A stretch of DNA of 51,219 nucleotides, taken from the NCBI RefSeq assembly GCF_015206995.1, contig NZ_JADEXR010000032.1:1-51219 (forward strand), in the 5' to 3' direction. The notes under the pieces are model-generated. The model was not told where the DNA came from. It worked only from the letters and a program-made list of their open reading frames with translations, and searched no databases. This DNA comes from an aff. Roholtiella sp. LEGE 12411. GTDB taxonomy: Bacteria > Cyanobacteriota > Cyanobacteriia > Cyanobacteriales > Nostocaceae. This document shows, in pieces, positions 9,001-16,365 of the stretch (position 1 is its first letter; every line of letters begins with the position of its first letter). The translations under genes were made by a program, and so were the position numbers.

Positions 9001-9789
9001 ATGAAAATCGCTACTTGGAACGTCAACTCGATTCGCATTCGCCTAGAACAGGTTATCGATTGGTTAAGTAAAAACCCCGTTGATGTCCTCTGCTTGCAAG
9101 AAATCAAGGTTGTAGATGCCGAATTTCCGCGATCGCCTTTTGAGCAATTGGGTTATCATCTTTATTTATCAGGGCAAAAATCTTATAACGGCGTAGCCCT
9201 AATTAGCCGTCAACCGCTCGTAGATGTTAGTAATGGATTCATAGCGTTTCTGCCAGAACTACAGCCAGAATGGGATGAGCAAAAGCGGGTGATTACAGGC
9301 GTATTAGATCAGATTCGGATTGTAAATTTATATGTCCCCAATGGCGCAGCGGTAGGAACTGAGAAATACGAATACAAACTGTGCTGGTTGAAAATACTGC
9401 GGGAGTATTTGCAGTTACTCCTCCTATCAGAACCTGCCATTTGTCTGTGCGGCGACTTCAACATTGCCCTAGAAGCTAAGGATATTCATGAGCAAGTTAG
9501 TACAAACAATCACATTATGGCATCCGAACTAGAGCGCCAAGCTTTAAGGGATATTCTGACTCTGGGATTTGCTGATGCTTTTCGCCAATTCACCACAGAA
9601 GGTGGACACTACAGCTGGTGGGATTATCGCGCTGCTGCCTTTCGTCGCAACTTAGGTTGGCGGATTGACCATCACTATCTTACATCTGTACTTTCCGAGC
9701 GAGCTAAAAGTTGCATCATTGATGTAGAACCTAGAAAACTAACCCAACCCAGCGACCATGCGCCGGTAATTGTGGAATTTGAGATATGA
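9001..9789 (+). CDS. xth: Exodeoxyribonuclease III
   Basis: A 262-residue DNA-repair nuclease of the EEP family, acting at abasic sites and as a 3' phosphatase/exonuclease in base-excision repair. Catalytic motifs appear in order: ATWNVNSIR at the N-terminus, LCLQEIK with the metal-binding Glu, NLYVPNG, CGDFNIALE (Asp-Asn pair), WRIDHHYLTS, and SDHAPVIVEF with the final Asp-His. The length is normal for bacterial XthA. The ATG at 9001 coincides with the conserved MKIATWNVNS start. It is monocistronic, followed directly by a G-rich tandem repeat. Confidence 0.95.
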   Translation: MKIATWNVNSIRIRLEQVIDWLSKNPVDVLCLQEIKVVDAEFPRSPFEQLGYHLYLSGQKSYNGVALISRQPLVDVSNGFIAFLPELQPEWDEQKRVITGVLDQIRIVNLYVPNGAAVGTEKYEYKLCWLKILREYLQLLLLSEPAICLCGDFNIALEAKDIHEQVSTNNHIMASELERQALRDILTLGFADAFRQFTTEGGHYSWWDYRAAAFRRNLGWRIDHHYLTSVLSERAKSCIIDVEPRKLTQPSDHAPVIVEFEI

Positions 9790-9895
9790 GGGGAATGGGG
9801 AATGGGAGACGGGGGATGGGGGATGGGGAAAAAGAGAGTTAGAGGTGTACGCAGTTTTTTCAAAAATTAAATAGTAATCCTATATATATTTAGTG
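9787..9895 (+). repeat. G-rich tandem repeat plus dispersed repeat, copy A
   Basis: GGGGAATG / GGGGGATG units at about 9790-9830 run into GTACGCAGTTTTTTCAAAAA and a TAATCCTATATATA tail. The same order of parts recurs at 21100-21192, so this is a dispersed composite repeat and not only gene-end slippage. Confidence 0.7.
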
Positions 9896-10012
9896 TAAGG
9901 ATATCTTGAGCGTGGTAACTAAGTATACAGATATGCTCAGATTTCATGTTCAAGTATTCAGTGAGTTTTTTGAGAGCGATAAAAACGGAAGTATTGATTT
10001 TAGGTATTTAAT

Positions 10013-10888
10013 ATGTTTTTGGTAACTGGAGCAACGGGAGGAATTGGTCGCAGAGTTGTACGACTCCTACGTCAACGGGAGCAATCCGTACGGGCTTTTG
10101 TCCGCCTTACTTCGCGCTACAGCGAGTTAGAACACCGGGGTGCAGAAATTTTCATTGGTGATTTACGTCTGGATAAAGATATCCAAAAAGCTAGCCAAGG
10201 CGTCCAGTATATTATCAGTGCTCATGGTTCTGATGGTGATGCCCTATCCTTAGACTACCGCGCCAATATCGAACTCATTGACCAGGCAAAAGTTAACGAA
10301 GTAGAACACTTTGTCTTTATTTCCGTACTGGGAGCCGAACGGGGGTATGAAGATGCTCCGACGTTCAAAGCCAAACGGGCAGTAGAGCAATACTTGGAAG
10401 CTAGTGGTTTAAATTACACTATTTTACGCCCAGCTGGATTAGCATCAAATTTGCTGCCATTAGCAGAGCAGTTTCGTGAAACTGAGTTGTATTTGCTCAT
10501 CGGCGATCGCAAAAACCGGACTTCAATTGTCAGTACCGATGATTTAGCAAGGATAGTGGTGGATTCTGTAACAACTGAAGGCGCTCGCAACCAGATTTTA
10601 CCCATCGGAGGCCCGGAGATTTTATTACGAGAGGATATTCCCCAAATATTTAGTCGGATCTTTAACAAAGAACCAGTAGTAATTAACTCACCATTATTTG
10701 TTATTGATGGGTTACGGAGCGCATTGGGTTTATTCAATTCCCAAGGACAAACAGCTTTGGGAACCTATCGGACATTGCTAGCAAATGAATTTTTCTGTAC
10801 AAAAGAAGAAATTGCTAATTTAGAAGCGATTTTCAACTTCCAATTGGAAACCTTAGAAAATTTTCTGCGACGTTATCTAGCAGTTTAG
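10013..10888 (+). CDS. Atypical SDR / NmrA-like NAD(P)-binding protein
   Basis: A 291-residue Rossmann protein. The nucleotide-binding turn TGATGGIG is at residues 5-12, and later segments (AKRAVEQYLEASGLNYTILRPAG) match the NmrA/Ycf39 group of atypical short-chain dehydrogenases. The group includes regulators and assembly factors as well as isoflavone-type reductases, so activity cannot be assumed. The C-terminal 60 residues are helical, without a membrane segment. It is a single gene bounded on both sides by repeats. The ATG at 10013 is immediately before the first beta strand and is the natural start. Confidence 0.8.
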   Translation: MFLVTGATGGIGRRVVRLLRQREQSVRAFVRLTSRYSELEHRGAEIFIGDLRLDKDIQKASQGVQYIISAHGSDGDALSLDYRANIELIDQAKVNEVEHFVFISVLGAERGYEDAPTFKAKRAVEQYLEASGLNYTILRPAGLASNLLPLAEQFRETELYLLIGDRKNRTSIVSTDDLARIVVDSVTTEGARNQILPIGGPEILLREDIPQIFSRIFNKEPVVINSPLFVIDGLRSALGLFNSQGQTALGTYRTLLANEFFCTKEEIANLEAIFNFQLETLENFLRRYLAV

Positions 10889-10918
10889 GGCATGGGGCAT
10901 GGGGCATGGGGCATGGGT
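10887..10918 (+). repeat. GGGCATG heptamer tandem repeat
   Basis: About four tandem copies of the unit GGGCATG/GGGGCAT directly follow the SDR stop codon. This is a short tandemly repeated repetitive sequence typical of heterocystous cyanobacteria. Confidence 0.8.
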
Positions 10919-10989
10919 ACAAGGAAGAATTGTTGAACAGGTCTTTTTGTGATCTACCTTCTCTCTTCTCAATGCCCAATCCCCAATCC

Positions 10990-11083
10990 CCAATACTTCT
11001 CTACGAGAGGCTGCGCCAACGACTTCTCTACGAGACGCTACGCGTTAGCGGAGCTTTCGCTTTAGCGATACGCTCAGTACAAG
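10990..11083 (+). repeat. Dispersed palindromic repeat (CTCTACGAGA type)
   Basis: CTTCTCTACGAGAGGCTGCG and a second CTTCTCTACGAGACGC unit, followed by GCGTTAGCGGAGCTTTCGC, make nested small inverted repeats. Related pieces occur near 16280 and 25875, so this is a genome-wide dispersed repeat. An open frame through it is accidental. Confidence 0.6.
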
Positions 11084-11172
11084 TGCCCAATGCCCAATGC
11101 CCCAATGCCCCAATGCCCCAATGCCCAATGCCCAATGCCCAATGCCCCAATCCCCAATCCCCAATGCCCAAT
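11084..11172 (+). repeat. CAATGCCC tandem array upstream of hlyD-type gene
   Basis: Ten or so units alternating between CCCAATG (7 bp) and CCCCAATG (8 bp) end 28 bp before the HlyD start. The inverse sequence lies just beyond the same gene at 12703-12742. Confidence 0.85.
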
Positions 11173-11199
11173 AATTTAAAATCCAAAATCTAAAATTCT

Positions 11200-12696
11200 A
11201 TGAGATCTCCCATAGCTACAAATGCTGCTCAAGCACGTCAAACAAAAGAGCGTTTCGCTAAACCAGAAGAACAACTAACTTATGAACTGGGGAAAGCTGT
11301 ACAGGAATTGCCGCCCCTTTATACCAGATTATTAGCAGGGACAATTAGCGTCATAGTCTTTGGGGCGATCGCCTGGGCGCACTTCTCAAAAGTCGATGAA
11401 GTGGCGACAGCGCCAGGGGAGTTAATTGCTTCTACACAAGTAAGACCGGTGACATCCTTGGGTGGTGGCTCAATTGTGGCTGTCAGAGTGCAAGAAGGCG
11501 ATCGCGTTACCAAAGGTCAAATATTAGTTCAAAAAGATCCAGACTTGCAAAAAACCGATGTTACTCGCCTAGCTCAATCTACCAAATTGATTCAGGACGA
11601 CTTGCAACGTTTGGACGCAGAACGCACTGGTGCTAAACTTGCTGGGACGAAACTACAAGATGAACTTTTAAACTCTCGTCTGCAAGACTATCAAGCGCGT
11701 CAAGCAGGAGCGGAAGCCGAAGCAAATCGCCAATTAGCGCTCATTGATCAGGCGAAAGTCCGCTTGACCCGATTGCAAGACAATTTAGTCAATGCTAAAA
11801 GCAGTGTGGGTAACGCTAAAACAAATCTGGCCAACGTTGAAAGTATCCGAATTAAAGTTGAAAGCGTGTTAGCGATCGCTCAATCAAGAGAAGAAAATCT
11901 ACGCACCCTAATTTCTCCTGGCGCTGTTCCAAGAGTTGATTACCTGGAGGCACAAGAAAGATTAGTTCGTGCGAAGACAGATATTACGAAAGCACAAGAT
12001 GAAGTAATTAACGCCCAAAATAGAATAACAGAGGCTCAAGACAAAGTTACATCTTTAGAAAAAGATATTGCTGCCCAAGTCCAAGAAATTCGCCAAGCCG
12101 AACAAGCCTATCAAACCGCACGTAACCAAGCCCAGCGTGTAGCATCAGAACGCCAAAGTGAAATTTTGACGCTAATGAACAAGCGCAAAGAAGAACTTAC
12201 CACTGTTCAAGGTGAACTAGAACAGGCGAGAAAGCAACAAGCTTTAGAAACTATCGAGGCTCCCTTTGACGGTACGATTTACAGAGTCAAAGCCACTAAG
12301 GGCCCAGTGCAATCGGGTGAAGAATTGTTGTCGATCTTACCCGAAGGAGAAGAGATGCTGTTAGAGGTGAAAGTTCTTAACCGCGATATTGGGTTTATAC
12401 GTCAGGGGATGAAGGCAAAAGTGAAAATGGCAACTTTCCCCTTCCAGGAATTTGGCACTATTGCAGGTGAAGTCGTGCAAGTTAGTCCAAATTCAATTGT
12501 TGATAAAGAATTAGGCTTAGTCTTTCCCACAAGAATTAAACTGAACAAACATTCCGTTAACGTCCAGGGTAAAAATGTAGAATTTACACCAGGGATGGCA
12601 GCAACGGGTGAAATTGTTACTCGGAAAAAGTCGATTTTGACATTCATCACTGAGCCTGTAACGCGGCGTTTTAATGAGGCATTTTCAGTGCGATAG
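11200..12696 (+). CDS. HlyD-family membrane fusion protein of type 1 secretion
   Basis: A 498-residue periplasmic adaptor that bridges an inner-membrane ABC exporter and a TolC-like outer-membrane channel. It has a cytoplasmic N-terminus of about 42 residues and one membrane helix at about 43-62. A lipoyl/beta-barrel strand with VQEGDRVTKGQILV follows, then a long coiled coil (about 130-345) rich in Ala/Gln/Glu. The second half of the lipoyl domain (EAPFDGTIYRVKATKGPVQ) and a C-terminal beta-barrel complete it. The length fits HlyD. The matching ABC exporter is 3.7 kb away on the other strand, so the two are not co-transcribed, though pairing is plausible. Tandem-repeat arrays in inverted orientation flank the gene. 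Confidence 0.9.
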   Translation: MRSPIATNAAQARQTKERFAKPEEQLTYELGKAVQELPPLYTRLLAGTISVIVFGAIAWAHFSKVDEVATAPGELIASTQVRPVTSLGGGSIVAVRVQEGDRVTKGQILVQKDPDLQKTDVTRLAQSTKLIQDDLQRLDAERTGAKLAGTKLQDELLNSRLQDYQARQAGAEAEANRQLALIDQAKVRLTRLQDNLVNAKSSVGNAKTNLANVESIRIKVESVLAIAQSREENLRTLISPGAVPRVDYLEAQERLVRAKTDITKAQDEVINAQNRITEAQDKVTSLEKDIAAQVQEIRQAEQAYQTARNQAQRVASERQSEILTLMNKRKEELTTVQGELEQARKQQALETIEAPFDGTIYRVKATKGPVQSGEELLSILPEGEEMLLEVKVLNRDIGFIRQGMKAKVKMATFPFQEFGTIAGEVVQVSPNSIVDKELGLVFPTRIKLNKHSVNVQGKNVEFTPGMAATGEIVTRKKSILTFITEPVTRRFNEAFSVR

Positions 12697-12702
12697 GTTT
12701 GC

Positions 12703-12776
12703 TATTGGGCATTGGGCATTGGGGATGGGGCATTGGGCATTGATTACCTTGTCCCCAGTCCCCAGTCCCCGGTTCA
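12703..12776 (+). repeat. GGGCATTG tandem array downstream of hlyD-type gene
   Basis: GGGCATTG units (12703-12742) are followed by TCCCCAG units (about 12750-12770). The first block is the inverse complement of the array at 11084-11172. Confidence 0.8.
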
Positions 12777-14366
12777 AATAATACCCAATAATTTTTTATA
12801 CACCTCTAATCGTCGTTGGATTATCGCTATTATGTTGCCAAAATTAGGATTACTGCCATCTTTATTATCATTATTGCTATCTGGAAAGTTGGTATTGGTA
12901 CTTAGAATCATTTCATAGTCTTGGGATTGCAACCATGATGCTGGATTAACCAATCTGTCATTACTTTCAAGTTGAGAGATCGCGTTCAAGTTATTGTCTG
13001 GTGTCAGATAATTTGCCGTTTGTGTGTAGGTGCTTAGCAACTTGTCGTTAGACATCGCCTGACTCACTAAAGAATCAACATTGAAACTATTAACACTAGA
13101 AATTGTAGTTGGTGTCAAATAGTTTGTCTTCTGTGCGATGGACTGACTCACTAAAGAACTGACGTTGGAACTATTAAAACTAGAAGTTGTAGCTTCTATA
13201 CTATTTCCAGCCGTCTCTGTGACAATTTGACGTACTTGGGCATCAGTCAGATTGGGGTTTGCACTGAGCATCAGGGCAACTACACCAGCAACGTGGGGAG
13301 TTGCCATAGATGTACCACTATGAATGCCATACTGATTTCCTGGGACTGAGGAGTAGATATCAACGCCTGGAGCTGTAACATAGCTAATTTCATTCTCACC
13401 AGATCGATTAGAGAAATCGGGCATTTTGTTATTGCGATCCACGGCTCCAACTGCAATACCCGACTTGTTTGCATAATGAGCAGGATAGTCTGGTGATGAG
13501 TCGCCATCATTACCTGCTGCCATGACAACAATCACTCCTTTGCTGCTAGCATATTCAACGGCTGACTTGAGAGTTCGGTTAGAATAATTGCTTCCTAGGC
13601 TGAGGTTAATGACATTAGCTCCATTGTCCACAGCATACTTAATGCCATTAACTATAGAAGAAGAGGAACCGGAGCCAGAATCATTCAAAGCTTTGACTGG
13701 CATAATCTTGGCATCATAAGCAACACCAGTGACACCATAGTTATTATTCTCTCCTGCGATCGTGCCAGAAATATGGGTGCCATGACCATTATTATCTTGG
13801 GTGTTGTTATTGTTGTTGGCAAAGTTCCAGCCATAAACATCATCAATATAGCCATTGCTATCATCATCTATGCTGTTCCCAGCAATTTCCTTAGTATTCG
13901 TCCAGATGTTATTTTTTAGATCCTCGTGGTTGTAGTCAACTCCAGTATCTACAACAGCAACAACAACACCCTTACCTGTATAGCCATGTGCCCAAGCTTC
14001 TGGAGCTTTAACAAGATCTGCTCCCCAATTATTACCACCAACCTCAGGAGCATCAGCAAAGGTATTCTGACCAGCAGCTTGAGCTACCGCCGCCGCTGCA
14101 TTAATCAAGCCATAGCCAGTGGTGGAGTTATAGTTTCCAGTACTAGAAGCATTAACGTCAATAACATTTTCTGAACTACTACTATTGAGTAACTGCACAT
14201 CACCATCATCTGCTTCTAGGCTATGGATAGCTGAGTTGAAGCTACTACGGCTGCTGGGGCTGAACGTGTAGTCATCCTTAATATTGAAACTATCTACTGA
14301 GGAAATAGGAGTAATATTTAGCCCTTTATTCGACAAAGAATTTTTACTAATATCATCAATGGGCAT
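12774..14366 (-). CDS. Subtilisin-like serine protease (S8), no Sec signal
   Basis: A 530-residue protease. The catalytic triad is D140 in VVDTGVDY, H195 in NGHGTH and S353 in SGTSMATP, with oxyanion Asn286 in AAGND, so it should be active. The ATG at 14366 follows GAGGAG at good spacing; the longer 553-residue frame is unlikely. No Sec or Tat leader is visible. The N-terminal segment is Ser/Asn-rich, and the tail after the protease domain is about 160 residues of Ser/Asn-rich repeats containing NYLTP and a motif resembling the N-terminal ISSVDSFN. It is convergent with the HlyD adaptor, 78 bp away, which makes it a candidate type 1 secretion substrate (inference). Confidence 0.9.
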   Translation of the reverse strand: MPIDDISKNSLSNKGLNITPISSVDSFNIKDDYTFSPSSRSSFNSAIHSLEADDGDVQLLNSSSSENVIDVNASSTGNYNSTTGYGLINAAAAVAQAAGQNTFADAPEVGGNNWGADLVKAPEAWAHGYTGKGVVVAVVDTGVDYNHEDLKNNIWTNTKEIAGNSIDDDSNGYIDDVYGWNFANNNNNTQDNNGHGTHISGTIAGENNNYGVTGVAYDAKIMPVKALNDSGSGSSSSIVNGIKYAVDNGANVINLSLGSNYSNRTLKSAVEYASSKGVIVVMAAGNDGDSSPDYPAHYANKSGIAVGAVDRNNKMPDFSNRSGENEISYVTAPGVDIYSSVPGNQYGIHSGTSMATPHVAGVVALMLSANPNLTDAQVRQIVTETAGNSIEATTSSFNSSNVSSLVSQSIAQKTNYLTPTTISSVNSFNVDSLVSQAMSNDKLLSTYTQTANYLTPDNNLNAISQLESNDRLVNPASWLQSQDYEMILSTNTNFPDSNNDNKDGSNPNFGNIIAIIQRRLEVYKKLLGII

Positions 14367-14896
14367 AAGTATTTTCTCCTCAAAGATAGCAATCTTTTTT
14401 TGACAGATTAATCTGTTAAAACCTTTTTTCATCAAAGGTTTTAATTCTTGAACAATCTTCTATTGCCAATAATTACTATGAAATCTGATAGTAAAATGCT
14501 AACTTTATTACAAAAAAACACTATGAAAAGTGTGATTCTTATTAAGAGTTGATTTATCAAATGAATCTTAAATCTGTAAAGTGCGTTAACGGAGTAGAAC
14601 GCAGCAAATTTTATACTTTATAAAAACTATTCATAGCTCATTTATCAATACCTTTACTCTTTAACTGAAAGGTATTGGTAAAAGATTTTAATTTATGCCT
14701 TACTCCTTTAATTCAATACGCTTAGGATAAGACAATTTGCACGATCAATAATCTCTGTATAAACGTTGCAATACAACGTCTCTACTTATCCAAAAAGTAT
14801 TAATTTCCTTCGCAGTACTACAAAAAAAGACAACAAATACCTGATTCACAACACACCAAACTCACTGCCCCTGCAATACAAGTATTTGATTTAGAA
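14367..14896. other. Intergenic region upstream of the subtilase
   Basis: It is AT-rich. A 10-bp inverted repeat (CAATACCTTT at 14646-14655, AAAGGTATTG at 14668-14677) could act as an operator or terminator. A short GTTGCAATACAACGTCTC piece near 14764 resembles the palindrome at 25303. No gene is seen. Confidence 0.4.
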
Positions 14897-15115
14897 TTAA
14901 TTATCTGATATGTCTGGCGTCTGTGTATCCGTCTTGTGCTGTTTAGTATCTTTTCGGTGTTTCTCTTCTTTCCATCTGCCTGTTTTGCGTGCGGCTTCTG
15001 TCAGGAGATACTCAATTTGAGCGTTAACGCTCCTTAGTTCGTCAGAAGACCATTTCTCCAGCACTTCGTATAACTTAAGGTCTAAACGCAGTAAAAACCG
15101 TTTTTTCTGGCTCAT
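14897..15115 (-). CDS. Arc-like ribbon-helix-helix protein
   Basis: A 72-residue basic protein. Residues 1-45 fit a ribbon-helix-helix fold: the beta strand [18 protein letters not shown], then [17 protein letters not shown] charged Lys/Asp/Thr tail follows. It begins three bases after the stop of the SPFH gene, so the two are almost certainly co-transcribed and probably translationally coupled. It could be a DNA-binding autoregulator of the pair; no toxin-like partner is present. Confidence 0.75.
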   Translation of the reverse strand: MSQKKRFLLRLDLKLYEVLEKWSSDELRSVNAQIEYLLTEAARKTGRWKEEKHRKDTKQHKTDTQTPDISDN

Positions 15116-15118
15116 GTC

Positions 15119-16048
15119 TTAGGTGTAAAGGCTGCCAGTGTTAACCACTGGTTGAATATTCTGTTCTGAGGTTAAGACAACCAGCAGATTGTTAATCATA
15201 GCGGCTTTGCGTTCATCATCCAAGTCAATGATTTGTCGTTCGCTGATCCGTTTTAGTGCTTCATCAACCATCCCTACTGCACTGTCAACAATTTGTCGCC
15301 GTGCATCAATCATTGCTTTGGCTTGTTGACGACGCAGCATCATTTGGGCAATTTCTGGAGCATACGCAAGATGAGAAAGTCTCGCTTCTAATACCTCAAC
15401 TCCCGCAACTTCCAGTCTCGCTTGCAATTCTTTTTGGAGAAAAAGCGCGATTTCATCAGGTACTGCACGCAACGAAGGAAGTGATTGCTCATCAGGCGCA
15501 TCATAAGGATAGCGGATTGCTAGGGTACGGATCGCTGTCTCGCTCTGGATGCCGACAAATTGCTCGTAGTCATCAACTGCAAATCTAGATTTAGCTGATT
15601 CTACTACTTGCCACACTACTACGGCTGCAATCTCTATCGGACTGCCTTGGGCGTCGTTTACTTTTAATATTTTGCTGTTAAAGTTGCGAACCCTTAGAGA
15701 TACTTGGCGTTTATTGGTAAAAGGATTAGTCCACCAAAAGCCTGCTTCCTGCACAGTACCAACATAACGCCCTAAAAAGACTAGTACTATTGCCTGATTT
15801 GGCTCAACCGTAAAGAAACCAGACCACGAAGGAATTACCACTATAAGCAATGTCGCCCCCAACCATGCCCCTATTTCTGCTAAATCGGCAAAATCTTCCA
15901 CCTTAAGGCTTCTGCCTAATACTTCTACTAATCCCTGTATTGTTGCCCAAACCTGCCAACTACCAAAAATGGCTAAAGCTAGGATGATGCTCAAAGCTAG
16001 GAAGCCGTTGACTTTAAAGGCAGGAAATTCCCCGATTTGCTGCTTCAT
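15119..16048 (-). CDS. SPFH/Band 7 (prohibitin-like) membrane protein
   Basis: A 309-residue protein with two N-terminal membrane segments (about 14-36 and 60-80). The SPFH core follows ([20 protein letters not shown], then a [16 protein letters not shown] segment), then an Ala/Glu/Arg-rich helical arm ([20 protein letters not shown]). SPFH proteins form membrane cages or scaffolds around proteases and transporters. The downstream partner is a ribbon-helix-helix protein. Placement between a subtilase and an exporter operon hints at a membrane-quality role, but that is inference. Confidence 0.88.
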   Translation of the reverse strand: MKQQIGEFPAFKVNGFLALSIILALAIFGSWQVWATIQGLVEVLGRSLKVEDFADLAEIGAWLGATLLIVVIPSWSGFFTVEPNQAIVLVFLGRYVGTVQEAGFWWTNPFTNKRQVSLRVRNFNSKILKVNDAQGSPIEIAAVVVWQVVESAKSRFAVDDYEQFVGIQSETAIRTLAIRYPYDAPDEQSLPSLRAVPDEIALFLQKELQARLEVAGVEVLEARLSHLAYAPEIAQMMLRRQQAKAMIDARRQIVDSAVGMVDEALKRISERQIIDLDDERKAAMINNLLVVLTSEQNIQPVVNTGSLYT

Positions 16049-16365
16049 TATTTACTCTTACGATTTGATTGTTTTTATTATCAAAATGATATCACAATAA
16101 TAGCGAACCACAGTAGATGCCCAAGCAGCATTCATCAGAAACAGAAATAATAGTGTTTCATTTGAAGGTTGATATGTATGGCAAAAGGAAGGCGAATGGA
16201 GCTTAACTCTATTCGCCAAACAGTGTGCTGACAGCGTTTTTCAATTGTGTGAACTACAAATCCAAAACCCAAATCCACGTAGAGACGCGTTAGCGGAGCG
16301 GCACGAAGTTATGGCCTATGCAAACGTAAAATCGCTGTAAGTCACCTTTAAATATGTATGTTCAT
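16049..16365. other. Intergenic region with a dispersed-repeat fragment
   Basis: GTAGAGACGCGTTAGCGGAG near 16280 is a fragment of the repeat seen at 10990. The rest is AT-rich. It holds the SPFH promoter region on the left and the 3' end of the exporter operon on the right. Confidence 0.45.

Noticed and set aside
11084-11172. Possible CRISPR array
   Set aside because: Units are 7-8 bp and contiguous with no spacers; this is a short tandem repeat.
10906-11193. 95-codon rightward open frame
   Set aside because: It consists almost wholly of tandem-repeat and dispersed-repeat DNA, giving PNAQCPNAPMPQ-type low-complexity peptide; not a gene.
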